Positions 11,301 through 23,455 of a stretch of DNA of 64,000 bases are shown here, in pieces. The position numbers were made by a program, and so were the translations under genes. The DNA is from Rhizophagus clarus (Eukaryota > Glomeromycota > Glomeromycetes > Glomerales > Glomeraceae), in assembly GCA_015698045.1 (NCBI GenBank), contig BLAL01000004.1, forward strand, positions 1,426,001 through 1,490,000, written 5' to 3'. Positions within the stretch are counted from its first letter, which is position 1, and each line of letters begins with the position of its first letter. The notes beneath the pieces were generated by a model, which ran no database searches, was not told the origin of the DNA, and saw only the letters and a program-made list of their open reading frames with translations.

Positions 11301-13152
11301 AGTGTTCTTTTTGTAAGATATCTTTTATTAAAGAATTATCATGTAAAGAATGTGATCCTTATTGTGTACTAGAAGGATGGACCAGTGGCAATCATGATAT
11401 TGATAAGTTCATAAAAGACACAATTTATAATGCGAGAAATAAAAATAAAAATCCTACATTTCTTGAATGGGTATCGTTTGATAAATTTACAGACATGGAA
11501 CAAATTGGCGAAGGTGGGTTTGCTAAAGTATATTCTGCAATATGGGCAGATGGTAAACCATCCTATAAGAAACAAGATGATGGAAGCTGGGAAAAATTGG
11601 AATCCGGACCTATAAAAGTTGCTTTGAAAAAGTTAAATGAATCACAGAATATGTCGGCTAAATATCTGAATGAGGTATACTTAATAAGTTACAACTATGT
11701 ATATATTATCTAAATATTATTTACCAACTTATATAAATTTTTTATATCAACAGCTTAAAATACATTGGAAACTTTACTTAAAAAGTCCTTATACTTTAAA
11801 TTTTTATGGAATGACTAAGGAACCGGAAACTAATGATTTTATGATGATCCTACAATTTGCAAATAATGGTTCTTTGAGAAATGTCCTATCAAAAAATTTT
11901 AATAAGATGTTATGGAAGGATAAAATCAAATGCTTATATGATTTAATATATAACCTTCAGAATGCACATAAACTAGGCTATTTTCATAAAGACTTTCATA
12001 ATGGAAATTTATTGCAGAATACAAAATTTGGAATAACTGATTCGTATATTACGGACTTTGGATTATCTGGACCAGCAAGTGAACAAAAATCAAGTTATAA
12101 AATATATGGAGTATTACCGTATATTGCTCCAGAAGTTTTAAATGAAAAGCCATATACTTCTTCTTCTGATATTTATAGCTTCGGCGTAGTTATGGCTGAG
12201 TTGTCATCCGGGAAGCCGCCCTTCCATGATAGAAAACATGATTTAAATTTAGCGTTAGAAATATGTAATGGACGCAGACCTGAATTTGGAAAGGGAACCC
12301 CTGATATGTACAAAAAATTATCTTATAGATGCATGAATGCTAACCCAGATGAAAGACCATCATCTACTGAACTACATGATATATTAAAGTTGTGGTACAG
12401 TGCTATCAGAGATTATGAAGTAGAAAATTCTGGAGGAAAAGATATAAAAACTATATTTGACGAAGCCGATAAAGAAATACCAAATATTTTAACTTCATAT
12501 AAAACTAATGCTATATATGCTAGTAGAGCATTTTCATTTAATAATTTACCAAAACCTGTCAATTCATCTATGATTACCTCATATATTAATGAAGAAGAAA
12601 ATTATGAAGGTTAATATCTTCTCTTTTGGGTGACTATTGCCTGGCTCTTTGAGCACGGAATTCGGTTGGTGTTTAAAAACATTAATTATTATTATTATTA
12701 TAGATACTCAACTGCGTGAATTAGAAGTTACAAGTTCATCGCTACCTAATAGTGGTATAGATTATATATTCCAAATTTTTCGTTCATTTTTCAAAAAAAA
12801 TATTAATATTAACTGTTAAGTATTATTGTAGATTCTCAACTACGCGAATTAGAAGTTACAAGTTCATCGCCACCTAATTATGGTAAAATTATGCATTCTC
12901 AATTTTTCGATCATTTTTTCTAAAAATATTAATTATTAATTATTATAGATTCTCAACTACATGAATTAGAAGTTACAAGTTCATCGCTACCTAATAATGG
13001 TATAGATTATACATTCTTAATTTTTCGATTATTTTTTCTAAAAATATTAATTATTAATTATTATAGATTCTCAACTACACGAATTAGAAGTTGCAAATTC
13101 ATTGCTACCAAATGGTATAGTATTTCTTGTATTTCTTTCTATTATGAAATGA
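11301..13152 (+). CDS. tandem kinase unit 5, intact kinase with tandem C-terminal exons
   Basis: Exons 11301-11674, 11754-12609, 12704-12754, 12832-12882, 12949-12999 and 13067-13152. The N-terminus carries CSFCKISFIKELSCKECDP, then FLEWVSFDKFTDMEQIGEGGF. Kinase motifs are complete: IGEGGFAKVY, VALKKL, HKDFHNGNLL (the only unit with the catalytic Asp), DFGLSG, APEVL and ANPDERP. The C-terminal tail NLPKPVNSSM is followed by a donor at 12610 (GTTAAT, weak); if it is not used, a TAA follows two bases later, so a shorter form is possible. The last four exons encode near-identical 16-17-residue units (SQLRELEVTSSSLPN-type). All enter in phase 1, and the last reads to a stop at 13150-13152. The unit starts at an acceptor, so its transcript either begins in an upstream unit or uses a start I cannot see. 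A serine/threonine or tyrosine-kinase-like signalling role is inferred from the family. Confidence 0.8.
12704..13114 (+). repeat. four tandem 51/48-nt exons (118-bp intron-exon repeat)
   Basis: Repeats begin at 12704, 12832, 12949 and 13067 (spacing 128, 117, 118). Each has an acceptor TAG, an exon starting ATWCTCAACT, and a donor GTATAG or GTAAAA. Exon lengths are 51, 51, 51 and 48 nt, all multiples of three and all in phase 1, so each adds 17 (or 16) residues. The introns between are also near-identical (Tcattttttctaaaaatatt type). Confidence 0.85.
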
Positions 13153-13689
13153 GTTTTTTTTGTAGTAATAATACTAACTTACCATTTTAACATTATAATT
13201 GTTTAGATGTTTTGATAAATAATGACGACTGAGAATAGCAGCTTTTTTTATAAATATTTTAAAAAAAGTTTCATGTTTATTAGTATGTTTATAAATTTTT
13301 AACTGTTTTTTTTTTGTAAACTCATTTTCTTTTAAAGAAAACTTTATATTTGTTAGTATATTAGTAAATTTTTATGAGAGTTTTATATGACATTACAATT
13401 TTACTAAACGTCACATCATATGATCATAGTCATGTGTTATATATATGTATTTCTATATTATCGTACAGCTTTAAATCAACCCTTTTAATTGACGACTCAT
13501 GATTTATTTAATTTATGAAGTACAGTATTGCAAAGTGTACAAGCTTTATTCTATAATATCGACAATTTAACAATTATAATTATTTGGATAAAACCGTTGG
13601 TGTCCTAACTTAATAATAGTCAGGGTATGTAATCGATGTCAACAAAATTGCATTTCTTAATGGCCTAATAATATAAATGTATATTAATG
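13153..13689. other. intergenic, no gene seen
   Basis: AT-rich spacer between the convergent kinase array and the RNF213-like remnant. It holds poly-T runs and no coding frame that I can support. Confidence 0.4.
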
Positions 13690-15020
13690 TTAAGACATAA
13701 TCAATATATATAAATAACCATAATAAATACATACTTCAATTTCATTAATGATAAGGTAATAAGTGTTATAAGCATGAGATACCAACAAACAAGTAGGAAA
13801 CAATTTTTTAATCAATTCTTCTTTAATATCACTTGACCATAAATCCAGAGTAAAATTCAAAAAATATACATTCAAATTATTTGAATGTATTTTCATACCA
13901 GTATCATTTAACAAAAATCTATAAATAAATCTTTTTAAAGCGAGAGAAAAATCTTTAGCGGGAATAAGTTGCTTGTTTTGATCGTCTAAATAATAATAAT
14001 AATCTATAACATTGTTAATTGAATCCTTCATTTGTTGTGTCAATGGAGTTTTAAACTTATTGTCAATATTATTAATTGTTGAATCTGCTACTTGTTCTTC
14101 AATTAATTCATAAAGTTCTATAATATGTTTTAAATAAAATTCCCTAAGTATGTTTATGAATGCTAAGTTATATTTTTCTAATTTAACCATCGATTAACAA
14201 AATCCAAAATAAGTAAATTATTATTCTTAACTGATAAATCTTTAATAAAATAAAAAATTATTTCAAAAAGAAAGAGTAATTCAATTAAATCAATTGAATT
14301 TAATGAAGAATTTGATGGTTGAAATATTGTTGAAATTAATGATAATTTCCCTATTGGAATCGATTCCTGTGGTAATAACTTTTTAATATCAGATAAAATT
14401 CTAAAAAAATTATGAAATAGTTCATGCTTAAATAAAAAGCTCTTCAAGTAAACTTGATCATCTTCCATTTCAAAATAAAATTTGTTAAGAACTAATTTTT
14501 TAGCAAGTTTCATCTCAATCTTTTGTAAATCAAATATATAATATATTTCTTTTATCTTCAAATTCCTCTGACTATATTTTAAAATCTTATCATTCCAATT
14601 ATAATTAATAAAATTAATATTTTGTGCTTGAGATACCTTAATTGATTTAATGAAATAAGTTTTATACTCCAAAGTGTCCCAAGATATATTTTCTAAAAAT
14701 TTGAGACATTGATACTTTTTAGGTGGAATGGCTATGATAACACTATCTAGAAATTCATTATGTAATTTAATTAAAAATTCTAATATTGCACATAAATGAA
14801 CTCCGGCACCCTTCTGTTCAATTAAACCATATATGATAGGAAGATCAAAATTCATAACTTGTTTATTATTAAATTTGTTATAATTTAATTTTTGATCTTG
14901 AACAAAATAATTCATAATAGAATTCCAACCGAAAGCAAATTCTTCAAATAATAATTTTAATTTGACTTTTTCTTCATCATTTACAGATTCTTTTTCAATA
15001 AATTCATAAAATTTCATAAC
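13690..15020 (-). pseudogene. RNF213-like C-terminal fragment
   Basis: Two overlapping open frames (15017 to 14178, then 14190 to 13690) that read as one protein if a single missing base near 14185 is allowed (…DFVNRWL / LEKYNLAFINILREF). The sequence (FYEFIEKESVN, WNSIMNYF, LIEQKGAGVHLCAILEFL, HNEFLDSV) resembles the C-terminal domain of fungal RNF213-like E3 ligases as I remember them; a homology search is needed. It continues the fragment at 19066-19430: the frame RKAAQV / MKFYEF is restored if the intervening 4 kb is taken out. No RING or Walker motif lies here. It is a part of a giant broken gene, not an independent gene. Confidence 0.55.
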
Positions 15021-15156
15021 TAGGGCTCTTTTAGTACAGTTAGTGAGCTTAGTTTATGTATATTAACAGTTAATCAATTGTGATATTTTTATCGTTAAAC
15101 CTTGGTCTGAGTCCTTGGCAAATTTTCATTGTTAAATTTATCATGGTCGCAAAAAA

Positions 15157-17700
15157 GTTGCGAACCATTTTTTATTTATAAATTAAATGAAAATAGCAAC
15201 GTTTTTTAAAAATTCTTTTATAAGCTATTAATAAACATTGCCAAACGTTTTTTAATGTATAATTTAATAAAAAACGTTTAGCAACATTTTTTGATAATTT
15301 GTCAAAACCATTTTTTAACGTATAATTTAATAAAAAAAACTATTACGCAAACGTTTTCTCGATAATTTGATAAAAAACATTGCGAATATATTTTTTAACA
15401 TATACAATTTAATAAAAAAAACTCTTCACAGCGTAATTTGATAAAAACATTACGAAAAGTTTTTTGGTATGTAATTTAATAAAAAAACGTTGCATAATTT
15501 AATTAAAAAAATATTTCGCAATATTTTTTTATGATATTAAAAAACGTTGCACATTTTTTGATATCAGATATATATAATTTAATTAAAAAAAAACGTCTCG
15601 CAACGTTTTTCTTATAATTAAAAAAAAGTTTCGCAATTTTTTTTTTTTGATATTAAAATAAACGATGCGCATTTTTGATATCAGTTATATATAATTTAAT
15701 TTCAAAAAGACGTTTCGCTAGAGTTTTGAATCTGACCTGATGGATTGACCTGAAATTTTTGGGTTGGGTCAGTGTTAGTCAAGTACCTGATCTGACCCGT
15801 TAACCTGATATATTTAGGTTAAATAAAAATGCTGAAAAAAAAATGCCAAAACTATTAGTTCTGGCGTTTTTATATTTAAAGTTTGGTTAATCATTTTTTA
15901 TTATTAAAAACGATTATTAAAAAATGACTAATAAATCATTTTTTTGTTATTATTTAAAAACGATTAATAAATCATTTTTTTTTGTTATTATTTAAAAATG
16001 ATTAATAAATCATTTTTTTTTGTTATTATTTAAAAACGATTAATAAATCGTCTTTTTTGTTATTATTTAAAAATGATTAATAAATCATTTTTTTTTGTTA
16101 TTATTTAAAAACAATTAATAAATCATTTTTTTTTGTTATTAAAAATGATAAATAAATCATTTTTTTTGTTATTAAAAATGATGAATAAATCATTTTTTTT
16201 GTTATTAAAATTTTTTCATATATAAAATTGTCAAAACTTAATAATTTTTTTGATTTAAAATTCATGATGACCTGACTTGAATATCACGGGTCAGGTTAAG
16301 TCAATTACCCGACCCTATCTGCCCGTTCAGAACTCTACGTTTTGCAATGATTTTTTTTAAAATTTGATAAATGACGTTGCAAATAATACATAATTTAATT
16401 AAAAAAACGTTTCATAACTTTTTTTTAACAACTTGATAAAAAACGTTGTGAAAACGTTTTTTAATGCATACTTTAATTTAAAAAAAACATTTTGCAATGT
16501 TTTTTTGTGATAATTTATTAAAAAGTGTCGCAAAATGTTTGTACAATATTTTTTTATTAATCATTCGAAGTAACCCGAATACTTTCGGTCAACGGATCAG
16601 GTCGGGTTGGGTCAGAGTAGGTTACTCGAACAAAACTGACCCATTCAGAGCTCTAAATTTATTAAATGACAAAGAAAATGGATTTCTCATTTTTTTTATT
16701 ATCATAAATTGATTCAGTAAAGTCAGTTCAGAAAATCGTAAAATCGACATAGAAACCGCAGTGATGAATGTTTTGGTTTGATCGTAAACTGAAACCATTT
16801 TGATACTGAAACTGATCGGTATTGAAGCCCACTAACTTGTACCCAAATTACTCTAGTCAAAAAAAAGATTTAATTAAAATACGCTTTTTTAAAGCATTTA
16901 ATTAAAAATATGCTTTTTTAAGCGTTTAATTTTAGAAAAAATATTTAAAACGCTTTTTTTAAGCATTTAATTATTTTTAAGCATTTAATTATTTTTAAGC
17001 ATTTAATTATTTTTAAGCATTTAATTAAAAAAAAACACTAAAAAAAGTTTTTTTTTAAGCGTAATTTTAAAAAAAACTAAATAAATTTTTTTTAAGCGCT
17101 TAATTTTAAAAAAAATATTAAAACGCTTTTTTAAGCGTTTAATTTAAGTTTAATTTAAAAAAATATATATTAAAAAACACTTCTTTTTAACTAAAAAATG
17201 TTTTTTTTAAACGTTTAATTTAAAAATAATATTAAAAAAGTGGTTTAAACCATTCTTTTAACATCTTTTAGTGGTTTAAAATTAAATTTACAGAAAAAAG
17301 CTGAGGTTTTTTGTGTTAACTATTACGAAAAAACGTTTTCGCATTTTTTTCTCATAAAATTTTAAAAAAAAATACTGGATCATTTTAATTTTAAAAAAAA
17401 AAATTATTAAAAACGCTTTTTAAGCGTTCGATTAAAAACCGCTTTTTTTAAGCGTTTAATTTAAAAAAAAAATTATTAAAAAATGTTTTTTTTTTGAATG
17501 TTTAATTTAAAAATAATATTAAAAAAGTGGTTTAAACCATTCTTTTAACATCTTTTTAGTGGTTTAAATTAAATTTACAAAAAAAAGCAGAGGTTTTTTG
17601 TGTTAACTATTACGAAAAAATAGTTTGGCATTTTTTTCGCATAAAATTCTAAAAATAAATACTGGACCATTTTTTTTACAATCATTTAGTGTAAAGAAGT
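15157..17700. repeat. AT-rich tandem and dispersed repeats inside the insertion
   Basis: At 15890-16210 a unit of about 38 bp (AAAAATGATTAATAAATC followed by poly-T and GTTATTATTT) is repeated seven or so times. At 15157-15720 and 16340-16550 there are many degenerate copies of AAAACGTTGC/TTTTTT. At 16860-17160 there are AAGCGTTTAATT/AAGCATTTAATT copies. A segment at 17207-17330 recurs at 17496-17620 (GTGGTTTAAACCATTC core). A phrase of the type TGACCCGTTCAGAACTCT recurs near 16311, 16636 and 17773, next to a GGTCAGGTT-type motif. Confidence 0.7.
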
Positions 17701-18834
17701 GTCTCGGCACTTTCTTTTAACTTCAGGTTGAAATGGGTTAATTGAGTTAACCTAACCAGTCACTTGAATTGATCTGACCCATTCAGAACATAATTTTTTC
17801 ATTGTTTTTCCATTAAAAACGATTTTATGAAAATGATTTTTTTTGTTAAAAACAATTAAAAATGATTAAAACAAATCGTTATTTATTTTTTTTTTAATTG
17901 ACAAGATTAAGTACAATAGAATTTTATTGGTTTATTACTTTATTATCATTATATTTCAAAAAAATAAAAACAAAAATATAATAATGAAAAAAATAATGAT
18001 AATAAAGAAATAAAAAATATATTTATTTATTAACTGCTTGTTAATTGTTTCTATTTTACATAAAATTTTTTTAAAAATTAAATCAAAAAAAAAAAAAAAA
18101 ATTTTGCTAAGGATTAACTGAATAAATTCAAGCTTATCATACTAAACGATAATAAACATTATTTATCAACAAAAATAAATAAATAAATAAATAAATAAGC
18201 AAATTAAATAAAGTTTAAAAAAGTTTATTATATTTTATGTTTTTTTTTGAAAATAAAATAAAATGATTATCAAAGAAAAACGAAAGAAATTTTTTATTCA
18301 ATTTTGATCAACAAAAGTTAAAATATGCAATTATTTTGTGATTTACAAGGAAGACAACCTTCTGTGCTAGCACAGGAAGAGTTTTTGCAGAAAAATGGTC
18401 TAAAGAAATGTTCAAACAATATTTTCAAACAATATTTTCATAGTTTATACTCATTTTTTTTTTTTTTTTTTTTTAAAGGCTTTGGAGCCGCACTCTGTTT
18501 ATTATGTATAATGAGGGTGCGTTCGCACATCTAAGTACAATTAACGTTGCTTCGAGCCACAAGGACCCATCTTACCATCAGCCTAGAACATTAACTATTG
18601 AAATAAAGGAATAAAGGAGACGAAAAAAGAAAAAAGAAAAATTATAGAAAATAATCTACTCTAAAACAACTAACTAGCTAGGAATGCACTTCCCGCCTAT
18701 GACTAACTATCTGTTTCTAGTATGCTAGCAACATAAACTAATGAGCTGTTCCAGCAAGTGCTTGATTTCCACCTTATTAAGATTACCCGTTTGCCCATTG
18801 CCATAGTTTATACTCATACTTTATATATATACAG

Positions 18835-18892
18835 TATATATACAGTACAGTACAGTACAGTACAGTACAGTATATGTACTGTATATAATATA
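18835..18892. repeat. (ACAGT)n pentanucleotide microsatellite, palindromic ends
   Basis: About seven ACAGT units between two TATATACAGTATATA-type arms; the whole block can fold on itself because its right end (GTACTGTATAT) complements the repeat. It is a simple repeat expected to be polymorphic. Confidence 0.8.
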
Positions 18893-19091
18893 CTTCAGGA
18901 TTAAATGAACGTTTTTTTACCAAAAAGGAAATTTTTTTTGTATCCACGGCAACAGTACATGCGGATGATTAACAGATTGAGAATAGATCTACATAGAAAA
19001 TTTTCAGCGAAATTATGTGAAATGCCCAGGTAAAATGTAAAAAGATCTACAAAAATTTACCAAATTCAGTAAAAAATCGACATAAAATCCT

Positions 19092-19430
19092 TAACCTGTG
19101 CTGCTTTTCTTGTTATATGATAATTAAGTTTAAAGTGTAAGATTTTTACAAATTTAATGATTGGATAAAGATGTTTGATAAGTTTCAATTTTTCATAATT
19201 TTTAAAATACACTAAAAGAAACGGATACTTTTCTGAATTTTTCGTAAGCTTACTATAATAAAAATTACGAAAATCTTCAAATTTTACTTTTCTAATCGAT
19301 TGCCAAATTTTAAGAAGATTATCAGATATTACATCGGGAAAACTTTTAATCCATGGAAATTCTTTTTTTATCACTTCAAGTTGTTTATTGTTATCAAAAA
19401 ATTTTTCTTGATACTGTTATGCCAGTTCTT
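19092..19430 (-). pseudogene. RNF213-like fragment upstream of the insertion
   Basis: Open minus-strand frame reading QEKFFDNNKQLEVIKKEF, then PWIKSFPDVISDNLLKIW and later LKLIKHLYPIIKFVKIL to RKAAQV, where the insertion interrupts it. It is the N-terminal neighbour of the 13.7-15.0 kb fragment. In intact relatives a long ATPase and RING-bearing part should lie upstream; only about 500 bp separate this from the next fragment, so that part appears deleted or rearranged. Confidence 0.5.
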
Positions 19431-19909
19431 TTAGTGCTTATAAGGGATAAGCGGTATGTATGGTGGTGGTAGCAGAAGGAATGTTTATAATTAAATGTAA
19501 ATAAAGATGAAATAAAAGATAATAATAAAATAACGAATAATTCACTTATAACAAAATCTACGAAGGTTACACAAAAAAACCAACAAAAATATAACCGTAA
19601 ATCTATCACGATTTACAACACAAATTAAAAATACAAAATACAATCAATCAATGAGATAACTTTTTATTAATAAACCAATTTTTATTAATCCGTAAAAATG
19701 CTATCTAATTAACTTTTTACAACAGGGTGAACATACGCGTTTTTATAACTACTAAACTACACTAAAAATATTTAACATATTTAACAGATTAAACATATTT
19801 AACAAATTAAACATATTGCAAATATTGCACATATTGCATATATTGCATATATTGCACATATTAACATTCGAAACATTGATCCGCAATCATGTGACTTAAC
19901 TGATCCTTC

Positions 19910-22900
19910 TTAGTCACGTGATATATTACCGCAACAATACAAATTAGAAATAAAATAAGATTGTAAATATTGAATAAATGAATGATTGATCTTCATACCA
20001 TTATTAATTTCTTCAATTAATGATTTCGAAAAAAAATTGTCCTTTTGTATATAATTTTTCCAATATTTACTTATAAATTCTTTTAGAAATGCTATTGATG
20101 TTAGTTGTTGCAGTATAGATGTTCGTTGTGAAGATAAACCTTGATCTGTAAATAATCTAATTGAATATTTGAAGTAAGTTGATAATTCAATTAATTTAAA
20201 TTCGTTTAAAATGGGTTGAATTATTTCACAACATATTACTGCCATATCTGAATCAAGTTTTTTGATATTATCATTAATAATACTCAATCTTTTCGAAAGT
20301 TCTAAGATCTTTTTAGAATTCTTAATCAATTTTAAAAATATTCGTTTATTCTGTTGATATTCAGTTATAAACACCTTTTTAATTATGATGTTAACTAATT
20401 CAAAAGGATCTCGTGAAAATAAATTTTTATAAAGAATTAATCGTACTTCAGAATCTAAAGGAATAAATTCAAGAATTCTTGTAATAAATGATCTAATAGG
20501 AACAATATCATCATCATTTTTGTCTAGGCTAATAAATACAAAATTAATAATATCGACTGTAATAAATTCTTGATTTTTGAAAGTTTTTCCTAAATAAATA
20601 ATTTTTTTTGATTTTTTCTAACGGAATCAAATTAATCTTTGATAAATCATAACATATTAACAATAGATCTAAATCAAAAAAATTTAAAGATTTTTTTGAG
20701 TCATTAATTAGAGATAAAATATCATCAGTATCTTGTTTCCTAGGTTTATCTTCATATATATTTTGTAGAATCGAGTTGATTACTTTTCTAAAAAGATAAT
20801 AATCAAGTTTTCCATAAACGATGAAATCATTATGGGCTTTTGTAATGATATCTGGGTATTTTTCAATTAATTTTAATTGGACTAAAATATTATTTATATA
20901 TTTCCACCAATAAATATGAAGTACAAATGGATTATTAGTAATTTTATCTCCAATTAAATGCTTTAGAACAAAATCTAATTGTTCTTTATTAATTGATTTG
21001 TAATTCATATAAGTTGATATGGTGATCTTAATAAAATCATTATAATATAACTCTGAATAATTTTGTAGGTTTTCAAAATTTTGATTAATAGAAATCAGGT
21101 TATTCTTAAAATCTAAGATCTTCACACAATTCATTATAATGAAGAATATTTTCTGAATTATAACTTATCATATCTAATTCCTTGTAATAAGAGTTTTCAT
21201 AATTATCAATTTGATTCATAAAATAATATGAAAAAGGAAATTCCAAATCATCAATTGAGTTAGAAATAATATGTACTGAAGATTTAGGTAAATTATTAAT
21301 ATTATTATTACTCGTAAATGATTGTCTCCATAAATCATCATTGATAATTGTTGAAATAATTTTTCATCAGAATATTCTAGGGTTTGTTGTAATGAATATA
21401 AGTCGACCGTCTTTTCAAGAAATAATCCACCAAGTTTTTCGATAGATGTTTTAGCATGTTTAATAAATGGGTTGGAATTAAGCTTTTTAACACTTCCAGT
21501 AGCGTGTAATATAATGTTCCAAAATTTATCATCCTTTAAAATATCATAATGACCCAAAATCTCTGATTTTTTTTGCAGTTTTGTCATTATATAAGATAGA
21601 ATATCTTCACTTATCCTAGAAATTTATTTATAAGTAAAAAATTAAAGTCAAGATAAAAAAAAAAGATGATAAAATATTAAAAAAAAAACTTACGAATGAG
21701 GAACTACTAATGTCTTTCTTTTACAATCACAAATTATAAATATTTTATTTAGCAACCAATCGTTGATTTGTCGAACAGTTTTATCCAATATTTCTTTTAC
21801 CATTTCTAAAAATATTTTTTTGATATTGTTGTCTTTTATTTGTACTATAAGATTTGTCGTAGCAAAAATTTGAGTATCTGAAAATTCTTTCACTCTTACT
21901 ATGGCAAATATTTGTTAAATCTCGTCAAATATTATTCCTTTGATTAAGTAAAGGATATACACGTTCCAATTGTTGAAATACAGAAAAAATAAAGTCGCTT
22001 TCACGCGATAATATTTTGCTGTTTATGCTTATATCAAGTTTGAATAAATGATTTTTGAACCAAGATATACAGGCTTTTGGTATCCTCCCTTCAGTATCAG
22101 AAAAGTCATTACGAAAGCAATTATCTAAGATTTCTGGAAATATATTTAATAATTCCAAAGTGTAAGACTGAGATATTAACTCTAATGATTGAATAATTTC
22201 CTCCCCGGAATAATTCTGACTACTATTAATTGATTTGCTATGAGAAAGTTTCGTTCAAACTTGATCAACAAAACATTTGGAAACACTTTTATCAAATGCA
22301 TTATTATGCAAAAGGATATCATTCCAAAGTCTAAAAAGGGAGTCCATATTATGGCATAATTGAATTAGCCACTAAAAAAATTCAAAAATTTTCACATAAA
22401 GTCAAAACAATTATTTAAAAAATTTTTTACCTGATATCTTAAATTTACCTTGTCAAGTTTAACATAAGTTCCAAATTCAATATCCTTGATATTATAAGGT
22501 ATAATGATTTTAGCCTCTTTAATAAACTTTGCTAATAAATCTTCATCTTAAATGTTCAATAAAAGTATAATTAGGATCAACTTCAGCCGCGATTGTAAAA
22601 ATAACAAGCCAATCAAATTTCATCTGAAAAGCATTATGCTGAACTAAAGTTGTAATAGCAGTATTCATTTTCTTTCTAATATCTAAAGGTAAAGTCTATT
22701 GTTTATAGTTTTCAAGTGCTTTAAGTAAATGCTCGGATAAAAAAGAAGTTGATAACTCATAATGTCCATATTTTTGAACATAATATCCCAAGAGAAGACA
22801 TAAACAGTCGTTTTTCTTTAAGTTTTTCTTTCAGATGATCTATAATGAATTTACGGCTTAACGTCCAGACCGTAAGTTCCGTGTATTGAGTTAACAAATA

Positions 22901-23455
22901 TTGATATTCTTTAACTTTATCTTTAAGGTTATCTTCTTTGATAGTATTATAAATATACTCTACAAAAGCGAAATCATCTATATCGTTATGATGAATGCAA
23001 TATCTTTCAGACAAATTATTGTTTTTCCATATGTCAAATTGGTCAGTCCTAAAAATATTCAAAATGCGATTGACATGTTCGCTGTTTCCTTCGAATACAA
23101 TTTTTTCATCTTGGAGGAGGCTATTGGATACATGAATAGCATATTTATATAGAATGTCACTTGAATTTGATAGAGAAATTGTGACTGGATCAGATTTCCA
23201 ATATGTTGGATTTTGAGGATATGGTTGATGAAGTTTCACAATAAAATTTTCCCACAATCCTAATTCTTTTGCATTACCAAGGACTACGGGATATCCATAT
23301 TTTTCAATATTCTCTGGCAAGTGAACATGAAAAATAACTTTTATTTTATTGATTTGAAAGTCGACATTATTTTCTTTATCATCGCTATTTCCATCAGACC
23401 TAGATATAAACTCGTCTAAATATAATTCAAATTCTTTATCTGTCATTTTTGTCAT
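19910..23455 (-). pseudogene. RNF213-like N-terminal and helical part with CBM20-like domain, broken
   Basis: The start at 23455 (MTKMTDKEFELYLDEF) leads into a CBM20-like carbohydrate-binding fold (KVIFHVHLPENIEKYGYPVV, ELGLWENFIV, NPTYWKSDPVTI, YKYAI). RNF213 proteins are known to carry such a domain near the N-terminus. Downstream are long helical segments at 21925-22158, 21690-21893, 21216-21587, 20544-21134 and 19910-20374, in different frames. Lesions include a frameshift near 22815, an in-frame TAG near 22695, a 1-nt loss near 22549 and a TGA near 22258. In the frames I could follow I find neither a Walker A motif nor a C3HC4 RING. The remnant therefore has a glycan-binding-like N-terminus and helical shell pieces but no recognisable ATPase or ligase core. 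Alternative: an unrelated large scaffold; I favour RNF213. Confidence 0.55.

Larger units (their letters stand above)
15021..19091. mobile_element. about 4.07-kb repeat-rich insertion splitting the RNF213-like frame
   Basis: The block is flanked by TAAC at 15017-15020 and 19092-19095, which looks like a 4-bp target duplication within the coding frame. Inside are several low-complexity repeat families. I find no transposase or reverse transcriptase frame and no clear terminal inverted repeats, so the mobilising system is unknown. It could also be a composite of several insertions. Confidence 0.45.

Noticed and set aside
18325..18534. Open frame MQLFCDLQGRQPSVLAQEEF
   Set aside because: Starts well but runs into a poly-T tract; no domain or splice partner found. 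Could be a relic exon inside the insertion.
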